A stretch of DNA of 64,000 nt, taken from Lacticaseibacillus porcinae. Lineage in GTDB: Bacteria; Bacillota; Bacilli; Lactobacillales; Lactobacillaceae. Each line of letters opens with the position of its first letter. Position 1 is the first letter of the stretch. The DNA lies in contig NZ_RHNS01000012.1 in NCBI RefSeq assembly GCF_003946305.1, positions 1 through 64,000 of the forward strand, read 5' to 3'. The notes under the pieces were generated by a model, which did no database searches, was not told the origin of the DNA, and worked only from the letters and a program-made list of their open reading frames with translations. Shown piece after piece: positions 8,553 to 17,586 of this stretch. A program made the translations under genes and the position numbers.

Positions 8553-9464
8553 TTACTTGTTGGATACCTTGTTGTTGGCGTCTTTTTGAACTTTCATGTC
8601 GTGAATGGAGATGTAACCTAACTTCGTCACTAAGCTCTTTTGCACGGCATCAGAGTCGATGTACTTCAAGAACGCTGCCGCACCAGCATCGGCTTTGCCT
8701 TTGGTGTACATATGTTCATATGACCAGATCTTCCAGTCGTTGGTGGCAACATTTTCAGGAGTTGGCTTCACGTTGTCGACAGATAAAGGTTGGACATCGT
8801 CTTTGATGTAAGAGAACGCTAAGTAAGAAATCGCACCTGGCGTCGTGGCCACGATTTTTTGAACCGCACCGTTGGAATCTTGTTCTTGGCTGGTCATGGC
8901 TGACTTGCCTTCAAGCACTGCTGCTTCAAACGTGGCGCGAGTACCGGAACCTTGGGCGCGGTTAACGACAGTGATCGCTTTGTCAGCACCACCGACAGCT
9001 TTCCAGTTTTTCACTTTCCCAGTGAAAATGTCGCGCAATTGGCTCATCGATAAGTTCTTCACGCCAGCGTCTTTGTTGGTAACTGGTGCCATGCCGACCA
9101 CGGCGACTTGATGATCTTCAAGCTTTGAGGCGTCAACGCCTTTGCCTTGTTCAGCGAAAATGTCAGAGTTCCCGATCGTCACTGCCCCTTGAACCACTTG
9201 GCTCAAGCCAGTACCGGAACCGCCACCTTGCACTGTGATTTTTGCTTCTGGGTGATCTTGTTGATAAGCAGAGGCTGCTTGTTCAACTAAAGGTTGTAAG
9301 GCCGTGGAGCCGACTGCCACCACTTTTGCTGATTTTGGCGCGCTAGTCGTTGACTTCGAAGCGGCGTCGGCGCCTTTAGCGCTGGAGCTACCGCCGCAGC
9401 CTGCCAGTATAGTGGCAAAAGTTGTAAAAGTCAGTGCAAACGTGATCAGTGCGGATTTCTTCAT
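8553..9464 (-). CDS. pstS: Phosphate-binding lipoprotein PstS (second copy)
   Basis: A 303-aa extracytoplasmic phosphate-binding protein anchored by lipid. It has a signal peptide with lipobox LAGC (Cys near 22), then a Ser/Ala-rich linker. PBP-like-2 ligand segments follow: GSTALQPL near 52, GGGSGTGLSQV near 81-91 and NRAQGSGTRATFE near 168-180. It is similar throughout to the other PstS (14664-15518). The gene has its own upstream region with four xGTAAA repeats (9521-9589) and follows the terminator at 9980-10018, so it is a separate phosphate-starvation unit with phoU and the small ORF. Confidence 0.95.
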   Translation of the reverse strand: MKKSALITFALTFTTFATILAGCGGSSSAKGADAASKSTTSAPKSAKVVAVGSTALQPLVEQAASAYQQDHPEAKITVQGGGSGTGLSQVVQGAVTIGNSDIFAEQGKGVDASKLEDHQVAVVGMAPVTNKDAGVKNLSMSQLRDIFTGKVKNWKAVGGADKAITVVNRAQGSGTRATFEAAVLEGKSAMTSQEQDSNGAVQKIVATTPGAISYLAFSYIKDDVQPLSVDNVKPTPENVATNDWKIWSYEHMYTKGKADAGAAAFLKYIDSDAVQKSLVTKLGYISIHDMKVQKDANNKVSNK

Positions 9465-9489
9465 GTTGTTCTTCCTTTCGTCTTGTCAT

Positions 9490-9514
9490 CCTTAGAACAT
9501 CTTTGATTCTAAGG
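9490..9514 (-). promoter_or_regulatory. Hairpin in the pstS 5' UTR
   Basis: A perfect 8-bp inverted repeat CCTTAGAA/TTCTAAGG with a 9-nt loop lies about 25 nt before the pstS start, between the PhoP-type boxes and the ribosome site. There is no T-run after it. It may be an mRNA 5' stabiliser or an operator. Confidence 0.45.
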
Positions 9515-9520
9515 CGCAGA

Positions 9521-9589
9521 CGTAAAAATCGGCGCTATTTTCAGTAAAAGTGTTGTGCGACTTCCGTAAACTTTCATTGCAAATGTAAA
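9521..9589 (-). promoter_or_regulatory. PhoP-box array upstream of second pstS
   Basis: Read on the plus strand, xGTAAA hexamers start at 9521 (CGTAAA), 9543 (AGTAAA) and 9565 (CGTAAA), exactly 22 bp apart, with a fourth (TGTAAA) at 9584. On the minus strand these are TTTACx repeats, the form of Firmicutes Pho boxes (TTxACA units with an 11-bp repeat). A clear -10 was not identified. Confidence 0.6.
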
Positions 9590-9642
9590 AAAAACAACGA
9601 TATTAGCTACCATATATAAGGACATTGATATTCCTCCGGCAC

Positions 9643-9901
9643 GAAAAGTTATGGGTTCCAGCGCCTTGGCGCCACTACGGAAAACTGGACCATTGCCAGT
9701 GCGGCCGGCTGCAGCTCTCGAACAAAAAACGTTCGAGGAGCTTTCGCCTAGATTTTGAACCAAAGAAAATCACTTTGTTTCAAAATCTGCCGGTGAGATC
9801 TGCGCGAACCGCCACAAACCGGCGTTTCACTTGATCTCACTGTCACTGGCAATGGTCCAGTTTTCCTTGTTCTGCCAAGACGATTTCACCCACAACTTTT
9901 C
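9643..9901. repeat. Family A palindromic intergenic element (copy A3)
   Basis: A 259-bp palindrome between phoU and the second pstS unit. The outer arms are GAAAAGTT..GGGT/ACCC..AACTTTTC; the next arms are GGAAAACTGGACCATTGCCA and its partner TGGCAATGGTCCAGTTTTCC, which are perfectly complementary. Internal hairpins include TCTCGAAC...GTTCGAGGA, TAGATTTTGAACCAAAG...CTTTGTTTCAAAATCTG and GTGAGATC...GATCTCAC. Its left flank CCTCCGGCACGAAAA recurs at copies near 20093 and 49611. Confidence 0.85.
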
Positions 9902-9979
9902 TCCATTTTCCTTCAGGCCAGCAACATACATCTACTGTAAATAAGTGGCAGTGATCTGAAACAGTGACCCTCACGATAC

Positions 9980-10018
9980 AAAAAAGTGGCTAAGACTAAA
10001 ATTCGTCTTGGCCACTTT
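9980..10018 (-). terminator. Terminator of the main pst operon
   Basis: A 14-bp stem with one mismatch (AAAGTGGC.AAGAC / GTCTT.GCCACTTT, 9983-10018) is followed on the minus strand by TTTTTTG. It lies 10 bp after the phoU stop codon. Confidence 0.85.
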
Positions 10019-10027
10019 CACTTTTCA

Positions 10028-10705
10028 TTAAAACCCGTCTTCAGAAGCATTGGAATTCAATTCCAACAACTTGCCAGTGCTTAAATATAAGATCCATTCA
10101 CAAATGTTGGTGACGTAATCGCCGATCCGTTCCAAATAGCTGGATACCAACATATAATCCATGGCGCCAACAATAGTTTCAGAATCTTCGCGCATCCGTT
10201 CGATACATTCTTCATAGATCCGCTTGGAGAAGTCATTGATGCCGTGATCTTCAGTCGCGATTTGACGCGCGCGCACAGAATCTTCTTTGACATAAGCGTC
10301 TAAGACTTCTGCCACCATGCCTTTGACTGCGTGGGCCATTTGGGCGATTTCCGCTTCGATTTCAGGCACGCGGGTCTCACCTTTCACGCGGATCGTGGAT
10401 TTAGCAATCGATACCGCGTGATCGCCCATGCGTTCCAAATCAGAACTGGCTTTCATCACGGTGACGATCATCCGCAAGTCAGTGGTCACTGGTTGTTGTA
10501 ATGCGATCATTTCAAAGCTGCGTTTTTCCAGATCGACCTCACGTTTATTAATATGTTGATCGTCTGCGATCACTTCACGGGCCAGCGCTTTGTCATGATT
10601 GACGAACGCCGAAACTGACTTGTAAATCGCCTCGTTGACCATCATCCCCATTTCGGAGAAACGAACATGTAAGTCGTTGAGTTCGTCTTCAAATAGTCGC
10701 CGCAT
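10028..10705 (-). CDS. phoU: PhoU-family phosphate regulator (first copy)
   Basis: A 225-aa regulator with two PhoU repeats: SSDLERMGDHAVSIAKS near 88-104 and SSYLERIGDYVTNICEW near 183-199. It is expected to connect PstB to the PhoR kinase and to reduce uptake when phosphate is plentiful. It begins with an AGGAGG site 6 nt before the ATG and is the last gene of pstS-pstC-pstA-pstB-pstB-phoU, ending at the terminator 9980-10018. Gap to pstB: 73 bp. Confidence 0.95.
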   Translation of the reverse strand: MRRLFEDELNDLHVRFSEMGMMVNEAIYKSVSAFVNHDKALAREVIADDQHINKREVDLEKRSFEMIALQQPVTTDLRMIVTVMKASSDLERMGDHAVSIAKSTIRVKGETRVPEIEAEIAQMAHAVKGMVAEVLDAYVKEDSVRARQIATEDHGINDFSKRIYEECIERMREDSETIVGAMDYMLVSSYLERIGDYVTNICEWILYLSTGKLLELNSNASEDGF

Positions 10706-10778
10706 GCTGAAACCTCCTTGAATTCATTTTTATATACACAAATGCGTGCCTCGAAAATTCGAGCCACGCTTGTCATCA

Positions 10779-11540
10779 TTAGCCGAAGCGGCCGGAAATA
10801 TAATCTGATGTTTCTTGTTCATGAGGGTTTAAGAAGATCTTCTTGGTGTCATCAAATTCCACCAAGCGCCCTTGCAAGAAAAAGGCAGTTTTATCCGAGA
10901 TCCGCGAAGCCTGATGCATGTTATGCGTTACTAGTATTATGGTATATTGTTCGCGCAATTCCAACAACATATTTTCAATTTGGGTACTTGAGATCGGATC
11001 CAGTGCTGACGTCGGTTCATCCATCAAGATCACATCAGGTTGCACCGCTAAAACGCGACCGATCACCACTCGCTGTTGTTGCCCACCAGACAACGATAAC
11101 GCCGACACATGCAGCTTGTCTTTAACTTCATCCCAAATTGCCGCTTGCTTCAAGCTGGTTTCTACTGCTTCATCAAGCACGGCGCGATCTTTGATCCCTT
11201 GCAGGCGCAAGCCATAAACCACATTATCATAAATGCTGAATGGAAAAGGATTTGGTTGTTGGAACACCATGCCGACACGTTTGCGCAGTTGGACCACATC
11301 CATTTGCGGTGAGTAAATATCGTCACCTTGCAGGCGCATGTCACCTTCGATCTTTACGCCAGGGATCAAGTCGTTCATGCGATTCAAGCATCGCAAGTAA
11401 GTGGACTTCCCACAACCAGAAGGCCCGATCAAGGCGGTGATCTCATTTTGATTGAAGTCTAAGTTGATGCCATGCAAGGCCTCAAAGTCGCCATACCATA
11501 ATTTCACATCGGCACTGGTGATCACTTTATCTTTAGCCAT
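10779..11540 (-). CDS. pstB: Phosphate ABC transporter ATPase (second pstB)
   Basis: A 253-aa ATP-binding subunit that drives phosphate import through PstC-PstA. Walker [10 protein letters not shown] is near residues 37-45, the ABC signature LSGGQQQR near 150, and Walker [14 protein letters not shown] near 170, followed by the H-loop histidine in LVTHNM. Tandem pstB genes are common in lactic acid bacteria. This copy is separated from the first pstB by a roughly 490-bp gap filled by two palindromic elements (11591-12023), so its expression depends on readthrough or an unrecognised promoter. Confidence 0.95.
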   Translation of the reverse strand: MAKDKVITSADVKLWYGDFEALHGINLDFNQNEITALIGPSGCGKSTYLRCLNRMNDLIPGVKIEGDMRLQGDDIYSPQMDVVQLRKRVGMVFQQPNPFPFSIYDNVVYGLRLQGIKDRAVLDEAVETSLKQAAIWDEVKDKLHVSALSLSGGQQQRVVIGRVLAVQPDVILMDEPTSALDPISSTQIENMLLELREQYTIILVTHNMHQASRISDKTAFFLQGRLVEFDDTKKIFLNPHEQETSDYISGRFG

Positions 11541-11590
11541 AGGTTCTCCTTACGTTGTTTGCTTGTTTCAATTTTCTTAGTTAGACCGCC

Positions 11591-11798
11591 CGACAAGTTA
11601 AGGGCTCCAGGTGAATCGACTCCAGCTGGACGAGCATGGCGACCGAAGTAGAGCAGTCCGCGAGCTAAAAGCTAACTCGCAAAACCCGCGAGTGGATCTT
11701 TTAGCTCGCGCCGTTGTAAGTGGTAAACCACTAACAACGGTTCGACGGCTGATGCTCGTCCAGCCTCCGCCGATTCGCCTTCCACCCATAACTTGTCG
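11591..11798. repeat. Family B palindromic element between the pstB genes (copy B1)
   Basis: A 208-bp palindrome. The arms are CGACAAGTTA/TAACTTGTCG outside, then GGTGAATCG/CGATTCGCC, then GGACGAGCAT/ATGCTCGTCC. Inside lie AGCTCGC/GCGAGCT-type hairpins and CCGTTGTaagTGGT/ACCActaACAACGG. There is no credible ORF. Confidence 0.8.
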
Positions 11799-11840
11799 AC
11801 TGCTCACATCACAATCATGCAATGTCAGCGAGTCAGCAGT

Positions 11841-12023
11841 CATTTGAAATCGGGGTGGAAGCTGACCGTTGGGACGTGGTGAGAATCCTGTTAGCGGGTT
11901 TCGCTTACAGGATTCCGCAGTGAAAGCTCCCGCTGGTGGTGAGCGTAGCGAAACATCCAGACTAGCTTGCTCGAGGACCCTCTCCACGTCCCGACGAGTC
12001 CGCTGGAGCCCCGATTTCAAATG
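11841..12023. repeat. Family B palindromic element next to the first pstB (copy B2)
   Basis: A 183-bp palindrome whose outer arms CATTTGAAATCGGGG/CCCCGATTTCAAATG pair over 15 bp; GGGACGTGG pairs with CCACGTCCC further in, and AATCCTGTTAGCG with CGCTTACAGGATT. It ends 10 bp after the upstream pstB stop codon, within the operon. Confidence 0.8.
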
Positions 12024-12032
12024 CGCATCTTG

Positions 12033-12842
12033 TTACCCGAAGTGCCCTGAAACATAATCGTCAGTGGCTTTGATCTTTGGTCGCGTGAAGATCTTCCGTG
12101 TTTCATCAAATTCAATGGCTTGGCCAGAATAGAAGAACGCGGTGTAATCACTGATCCGCGCTGCTTGTTGCATGTTGTGAGTCACAATGATGATGGTGTA
12201 TTTATCTTTGAGCTGCATCATCGTATCTTCGATGGTCGACGTGGAAATCGGATCCAACGCCGATGCAGGTTCATCCATCAACAACACATCAGGCTTCATC
12301 GCAATGGCACGCGCAATACATAACCGTTGTTGTTGGCCACCAGATAACGCCAAGCCACTTTGATTAAGGTTGTCTTTGACTTGATCCCAAAGTGCTGCTT
12401 GCTTAAGGCTAGTTTCCACCATTTCGTCGAGGACTTCTTTGCGTTTTTCACCGAAGCGTTTCGGCGCGAAAGTGATGTTATCATAAATCGACTTGGCAAA
12501 AGGATTAGGTCGCTGGAACACCATGCCGATGTGTTTGCGCATTTCATACACATCGATGTTGTTGGAGTTGATATCCAACCCGCGGTACATGATCTCCCCA
12601 GTCACGCGACTGCCTTCAATATTATCATTCATGCGATTTAATGACCGCAAAAACGTCGACTTCCCAGAACCAGACGCGCCAATCAATGCGGTGATCTTGT
12701 AACGTTCAAAAGGCAATGACACCCCGTGAACGGCTTCGTTATCCCCATAAAAGACTTTCACATCATTGGTAGTGATGGCAAATTCATGTTTAGCGGGATC
12801 GAGATCTTTAATATAGCGATCGTCTAATGAATAGTTTTGCAT
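12033..12842 (-). CDS. pstB: Phosphate ABC transporter ATPase (first pstB)
   Basis: A 269-aa ATPase subunit of the phosphate importer. After an N-terminal extension of about 20 residues it shows Walker [10 protein letters not shown] near 54-62, signature LSGGQQQR near 167 and Walker [14 protein letters not shown] near 187, with the H-loop in IVTHNM. It starts 7 bp after pstA, so it is the ATPase directly coupled to the permeases. It differs throughout from the second pstB. Confidence 0.95.
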   Translation of the reverse strand: MQNYSLDDRYIKDLDPAKHEFAITTNDVKVFYGDNEAVHGVSLPFERYKITALIGASGSGKSTFLRSLNRMNDNIEGSRVTGEIMYRGLDINSNNIDVYEMRKHIGMVFQRPNPFAKSIYDNITFAPKRFGEKRKEVLDEMVETSLKQAALWDQVKDNLNQSGLALSGGQQQRLCIARAIAMKPDVLLMDEPASALDPISTSTIEDTMMQLKDKYTIIIVTHNMQQAARISDYTAFFYSGQAIEFDETRKIFTRPKIKATDDYVSGHFG

Positions 12843-12849
12843 TTTTCTC

Positions 12850-13734
12850 CTATCCTGCGGTCATCCGCTTGTACAGGCGATTGCCACCCCAGCGTGCTAA
12901 CACGTTGAACGCAAGCACCGCGATGATCAAGACGGCAGATGCCCCAGCAGAAACTGCCGCAGCATCTGGTTGAATACCTTCAGAGTTGATTTTCCAAATA
13001 TGCACCGCCAAAGTTTCCGCTGGTCGGAAAGGATTCAACGGACTGGCGATATCTAACGGATTCCAATCGGCGAAGTTCAATGCCGGTGCGGATTGGCCGG
13101 CAGTGTAGATCAACGCTGCAGCTTCCCCAAACACACGCCCGGCACCTAAAATCATCCCGGTTAAGATCCCTGGTAACGCTTCTGGGATCACCACATGAAT
13201 CACAGTTTCCCACCGCGATAAACCAAGGGCCAAGCCGGCTTCGCGTTGGGCAAAGCCGACTTGTCGCAAGGAATCTTCAACGTTCCGCGTCAACAGCGGC
13301 AAATTGAACATCGTCAACGCCAACGCCCCAGACAATATAGAAAACCCGAAGCCAAACTGTAACACGAAGACTAAGAACCCGAACAACCCGACCACAACTG
13401 ATGGTAACGAACTCAGAATTTCGATTGCAGTGCGGATCACATCAGTCAACCAGTTGTCGCGCGCATATTCTGCCAAGTAGATCCCAGCACCTAACGCCAA
13501 CGGCACAGAAATCACCATTGAAAGCAGCAACAAGTAAAACGAGTTAAACAATTGGATCCCGATCCCGCCGCCTGCTTCAAAACTTTTAGCAGGACTGGTT
13601 AAGAAATGCCACGACACATGCGGCAACCCTTGAAACAAAATATACCCGAGCAATCCTGCTAACAAAAGGACGATGATGCCAGCAACGGCGTAAAGCACAC
13701 CGGTCATAAATTTATCGATCGATTTTGCAGACAT
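12850..13734 (-). CDS. pstA: Phosphate ABC transporter permease PstA
   Basis: A 294-aa inner permease with about six membrane helices. The cytoplasmic EAA loop ([34 protein letters not shown] region, near 165-200) contacts PstB. The first helix is at about 12-34. The start codon shares its first base with the last base of the pstC stop (overlap at 13734), which couples translation. Substrate assignment rests on pairing with PstC, PstS and PhoU. Confidence 0.95.
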   Translation of the reverse strand: MSAKSIDKFMTGVLYAVAGIIVLLLAGLLGYILFQGLPHVSWHFLTSPAKSFEAGGGIGIQLFNSFYLLLLSMVISVPLALGAGIYLAEYARDNWLTDVIRTAIEILSSLPSVVVGLFGFLVFVLQFGFGFSILSGALALTMFNLPLLTRNVEDSLRQVGFAQREAGLALGLSRWETVIHVVIPEALPGILTGMILGAGRVFGEAAALIYTAGQSAPALNFADWNPLDIASPLNPFRPAETLAVHIWKINSEGIQPDAAAVSAGASAVLIIAVLAFNVLARWGGNRLYKRMTAG

Positions 13735-14654
13735 TACTTCATCTCCCCTTTCTTCCCGATCCAGCGAATCAATAAGTTAAAGGCTAACGACATTAACAAC
13801 AGGAGCAGTGCTAACGACCACAAAGCATTGTTATCAAGCGAACCCATCACGGTGTTCCCGATACCTGACGTCAACACAGAAGTCAACGTAGACGCTGGGC
13901 TGATCAAGTCTTTTGGCAATAATGCCGCATTCCCAATGACCATTTGCACAGCAAGTGCTTCACCAAAGGCCCGCGCCATCCCAAACACGACCCCAGTTAA
14001 GATCCCAGGCATCGCTGCACGCAATACCACGCGAGAAATGGTTTGCCACCGGGTACCGCCTAACGCAAGGCTGGCTTCACGATAATGCCGCGGCACTGAC
14101 TTCAATGCATCGACAGTCATACTCGTCACCGTTGGTAAAATCATGACAAACAACACGAAAGTCCCAGCTAAGATCCCAAAGCCAGTGCCACCAAACACCG
14201 TCCGAATGATCGGGACGATCACTGATAACCCGATGAACCCGTAAACCACTGAAGGAATGCCGACTAACAATTCGATGACTGGTTGTAAGATCTTTTTCCC
14301 CAAGTTCGGTGAGATCTCAGTCATGAAAATCGCTGCGCCGACTGCAAAAGGGGTGGCCACCACTGCAGATAAGAAGGTGACGCCGAAACTCCCGACGATC
14401 ATTGGCAAAGCGCCAACTTGGGGATTGCCATGAGCATCTTTAACAGCAGGTTCCCAAGTGCTTTTAGATAAGAAGTCCCATAAATTGATTTTATTGGTGA
14501 AGAAAGTCGCCAAACCACGGCTAGCGACAAAGAAGAAAATCGCCAGCACCACGGCGACGATCAAACTGATACAAGCTAAGCTGATCAAATGCCCGCGCGC
14601 TTCGATTTTAGCAGAGCGGGACTTGTGCGTCATTGCGTCTTTGATCGGATCCAT
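13734..14654 (-). CDS. pstC: Phosphate ABC transporter permease PstC
   Basis: A 306-aa permease with a cytoplasmic N-terminus of about 20 residues, about six helices, and the EAA loop (REASLALGGTRWQTISRVVL, near 193-212). It forms the transmembrane channel with PstA. It starts 9 bp after pstS and overlaps pstA. Confidence 0.95.
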   Translation of the reverse strand: MDPIKDAMTHKSRSAKIEARGHLISLACISLIVAVVLAIFFFVASRGLATFFTNKINLWDFLSKSTWEPAVKDAHGNPQVGALPMIVGSFGVTFLSAVVATPFAVGAAIFMTEISPNLGKKILQPVIELLVGIPSVVYGFIGLSVIVPIIRTVFGGTGFGILAGTFVLFVMILPTVTSMTVDALKSVPRHYREASLALGGTRWQTISRVVLRAAMPGILTGVVFGMARAFGEALAVQMVIGNAALLPKDLISPASTLTSVLTSGIGNTVMGSLDNNALWSLALLLLLMSLAFNLLIRWIGKKGEMK

Positions 14655-14663
14655 GAGCGCCTC

Positions 14664-15518
14664 CTAGTTATGCACGACGTTGCCGGCGTGGTCGCGTTGT
14701 ACTTTCATTGCCGTGACTGGAATATATCCCATTTTTGCCACTAATTTGGTTTGCATCTTTGGGGATTGGATGTAAGCTAAGAATTTCTTGGTTAAGCCAG
14801 TCGGTTGACCTTTGGTATACATATGTTCATATGACCAAATCGGCCAAGCGTTGGTGGTGACATGTTGATCTGTTGGTGTCACCCCATCAAGCGATGGTGC
14901 CATCACCGTGTTATCCACATACGAAAAGGCAACATAAGACACTGCCCCTGGGGTGCTGGCAACGATCGACCGTACCATCCCAGTGGAATCTTGTTCTTGC
15001 GCCGCCATTGGTTGACGACCATTCATCACCCAACGTTCAAACGTCGCGCGGGTCCCAGAACCTTGCGCGCGGTTAACAACCACGACAGGTAAGTTCTTGC
15101 CGCCGACTTGTTTCCAGTTGGTGATCTCCCCGGTAAACAATTGTCGCAGTTGCGTGACCGTTAAGTTCTTCACGCCGACTTTTTTGTTGACGATCGGGGT
15201 GATCCCCACCACCGCCACGCGATGATCGACGAGCTTTTTGGCTTGGATGCCAGATTTTTCTTCTGCGAAAAGGTCTGAGTTCCCGATTTGCACGGCGCCT
15301 TGTTGGATCTGGCTTAAGCCAGTACCGGAGCCGCCACCTTGCACATTGATAAATACGCCGAGGTTGTCGGATTGATATTGTTCTGCAGCTGCTTCAACTA
15401 GCGGCTGCAGTGCTGATGACCCCACTGCAGTGATGGATTCGCCACTGGAGCTTTGGGCTCCGCATGCCGCTAAAAGCGTTAAGCTGATCAAGGCGAGTAA
15501 GCCTAGCAATTTTTTCAC
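14664..15518 (-). CDS. pstS: Phosphate-binding lipoprotein PstS (first copy)
   Basis: A 284-aa lipoprotein that captures phosphate outside the membrane. Signal peptide with lipobox LAAC (Cys near 19); ligand-binding segments GSSALQPL, GGGSGTGLSQI and NRAQGSGTRATFE in family order. The start is GTG, preceded by GGAGG at 6 nt. It leads the pst operon, downstream of a PhoP-box array at 15564-15602. The first gene being the binding protein is the usual pst arrangement. Confidence 0.95.
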   Translation of the reverse strand: MKKLLGLLALISLTLLAACGAQSSSGESITAVGSSALQPLVEAAAEQYQSDNLGVFINVQGGGSGTGLSQIQQGAVQIGNSDLFAEEKSGIQAKKLVDHRVAVVGITPIVNKKVGVKNLTVTQLRQLFTGEITNWKQVGGKNLPVVVVNRAQGSGTRATFERWVMNGRQPMAAQEQDSTGMVRSIVASTPGAVSYVAFSYVDNTVMAPSLDGVTPTDQHVTTNAWPIWSYEHMYTKGQPTGLTKKFLAYIQSPKMQTKLVAKMGYIPVTAMKVQRDHAGNVVHN

Positions 15519-15548
15519 GTCGTGCCTCCGTCTTTGTTCTCGTCTTTC

Positions 15549-15602
15549 AGTGTAACAAGCTTGTGTAAATCTTACTTACGGCGGGTGTAAAAATGTGGTA
15601 AA
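15549..15602 (-). promoter_or_regulatory. pst operon promoter with PhoP-box array
   Basis: On the plus strand TGTAAA starts at 15564 and 15586 (22 bp apart) and GGTAAA at 15597 (11 bp further). On the minus strand these are TTTACC, TTTACA and TTTACA in phase. A -10-like TACACT (15549-15554) follows. The 11-bp period is the hallmark of Firmicutes PhoP sites. Confidence 0.7.
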
Positions 15603-15630
15603 TGTATTTTACTTTACGGTTTTAGGGGAA

Positions 15631-15818
15631 GGATTTTGAATTTGGGCCTCTAGCTGGCTCATCGCAACATAGTGAGGGTCCTCGGCCGAGCTAACTTTGA
15701 ATATTCGCTTTGCTCCTATTCAAAGTGGATCTCGACCTGCGGCTTTCCGTAGGCGGTAAACCGCCAACGGAAATCTCACTATGTCACGATGGACAGCTTC
15801 CGGCCCAAATTCAAAACC
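15631..15818. repeat. Family B palindromic element (copy B3)
   Basis: A 188-bp palindrome between phoR and the pst promoter. The arms TTTTGAATTTGGGCC and GGCCCAAATTCAAAA pair perfectly. Further in, CATAGTGAG pairs with CTCACTATG and TTTCCGT with ACGGAAA. Confidence 0.8.
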
Positions 15819-15942
15819 TTTCCGGCTATCGATCGACGTTAACGACTTCGCATCACAAAACAGCGACCACGAGAATAGGTGATGTGTATCTCGTTAATTA
15901 CTATTATATAGTAGAAACACGTTCAACAGCAATTTTGAAGCG

Positions 15943-17586
15943 TTAACGCGGTAGTGTCACCGTGAAGGTCGTGCCTACGCCAACTTGTGAATGAATGGCG
16001 ACATCACCACCGAGTTGTTGCAACATTTCTGCGACGATCGCAAGGCCTAAGCCAGTCCCACCATTGTGACGAGAGCGGGCTTTATCAACGCGATAGAACC
16101 GCTCGAAGATCCGTTGTTGGTCAGTATCTGCGATCCCGATGCCAGTATCTTGGAACGTCAACGTTAATTGGTTCGGTTGCGTTGTCGCAGTGACATCAAC
16201 ACTACCATGATCGCGATTATAAAATACCGCATTATTTAATAAATTACGGATGACTTGTGACAACTTCACATCATCGCTTTGAATCGTTAAATCATCTGGA
16301 ATATGGATCGAGACATCTAATTGCTTTTCTTTGATCGGCTTGGCCAAACTCTTCACGGCTTGATCCATCAACTGATTGAGATCGACTGCCGAATGTTTAG
16401 CTGGCGCATCAGATGGTCGACTCAAGGTCAAAATATCAGTGATCAAACTGGTCAAACGGGTACTTTCATCGTGAATAATATTCAGAAATTGATCCAAAGT
16501 TGCCGGATCGTCTTTAGCCCCAGCTAACAACGTTTCCGCAAAACCAGAAATCGCAGTCACTGGCGTCTTCAATTCATGGGAGACGTTGCCGACAAAGTCC
16601 AGTTGCATTTGTTCGACTTGCCGCAAGTACGTGACATCATATAAAATCACCAACACTTGTTCCCGATCAGCTTGTGCTTTTAAGGCGATGACATTGGCAT
16701 CAACAGACATTTGGGTGGTCAACATCGTCATTTCTTTATGATGAGACTTTTGATTGCGGAAAGTGTGCTCGATCATTCGCGCTAAGCGATAAGTTTTGAC
16801 ATCATCTAAATAATTATGGACGTTGGGTGCGATCGGGTGCCCGACAAACCGCGCCATTGCTTGGTTAGCCAGCAACACATTGCGATCGGCATCAATCAAC
16901 ATCACCCCTTGAGGTAAATGGTCGATCAACCGATCAAAACTGGCTTGCCGAAGGACGACTTTGGTACGTAAGTGATCGACCGCTTGTTCCAAGTGATTGA
17001 TCTCCGCCCCCATCGCCATAAACGGTGATCCTGGCGTTAAAATGATCGGATTAACGCTACCTTCTTGACGAATATGGGCAATATTTTGGGTCATGGTATC
17101 GATATGCCCTTGCCAATAACGCTGGCGTTTGACTTGCCAGCCGATCAATACTATCATGAGCGCCCAGTAACCGATGGTAAACACCCATAAATCAGAAGGT
17201 GACGTGTTGGCTAAACTTGCTTTTTTCTGCCACACCCCGACAAAATGATTATGTTGGCCTTCAAAAATAAATAGTTGTTCAGTTTGACCGTTGAACGTCA
17301 CCACTTGCGGTGTGTGATCAACGATAGTGCGTTTTTGATCGATCAAATCTTGCATCAGTTTTTGACGCTTTGATTCAGGTTTGCCAACTAATGGTGTGAT
17401 CGCCACATCTTCAGCTTCAGCAACAGCTTGCGTTTTCTTCCCTGTGGCTAAGTATGTTTGATACACCGCTTTGAGATGAGTGGTTTGTTGGTGAAACAAC
17501 AGTTGATCACTACCAGCGATAATGACGAAAAAGCCTGCTATGGCCAGCAGGCTTGAGGTGAGTAATTGGCGGGTCGCTCTATTCAT
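15943..17586 (-). CDS. phoR: PhoR-like sensor histidine kinase
   Basis: A 547-aa membrane kinase of the phosphate two-component system. Membrane helices lie at about 9-29 and 132-152 with an extracytoplasmic loop between them. A PAS-like domain follows at about 213-320, then the H-box FVGNVSHELKTPV with His at 337, and the ATPase domain with NLLNNAVFYNRDHG and GTGLGLAIV. I take the ATG at 17586: GGAGGTC lies just upstream and it overlaps the phoP stop by 8 nt. The frame stays open 49 codons further up, inside phoP, with no ribosome site. Confidence 0.92.
   Translation of the reverse strand: MNRATRQLLTSSLLAIAGFFVIIAGSDQLLFHQQTTHLKAVYQTYLATGKKTQAVAEAEDVAITPLVGKPESKRQKLMQDLIDQKRTIVDHTPQVVTFNGQTEQLFIFEGQHNHFVGVWQKKASLANTSPSDLWVFTIGYWALMIVLIGWQVKRQRYWQGHIDTMTQNIAHIRQEGSVNPIILTPGSPFMAMGAEINHLEQAVDHLRTKVVLRQASFDRLIDHLPQGVMLIDADRNVLLANQAMARFVGHPIAPNVHNYLDDVKTYRLARMIEHTFRNQKSHHKEMTMLTTQMSVDANVIALKAQADREQVLVILYDVTYLRQVEQMQLDFVGNVSHELKTPVTAISGFAETLLAGAKDDPATLDQFLNIIHDESTRLTSLITDILTLSRPSDAPAKHSAVDLNQLMDQAVKSLAKPIKEKQLDVSIHIPDDLTIQSDDVKLSQVIRNLLNNAVFYNRDHGSVDVTATTQPNQLTLTFQDTGIGIADTDQQRIFERFYRVDKARSRHNGGTGLGLAIVAEMLQQLGGDVAIHSQVGVGTTFTVTLPR

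Noticed and set aside
11598-12020. A 140-codon ORF on the minus strand between the pstB genes
   Set aside because: It lies within two palindromic elements, has no ribosome site, and its amino-acid composition is that of translated repeats.
7785-15518. Duplicate pstS, pstB and phoU as an assembly artefact
   Set aside because: The copies differ throughout at protein level and have different neighbours and control regions.
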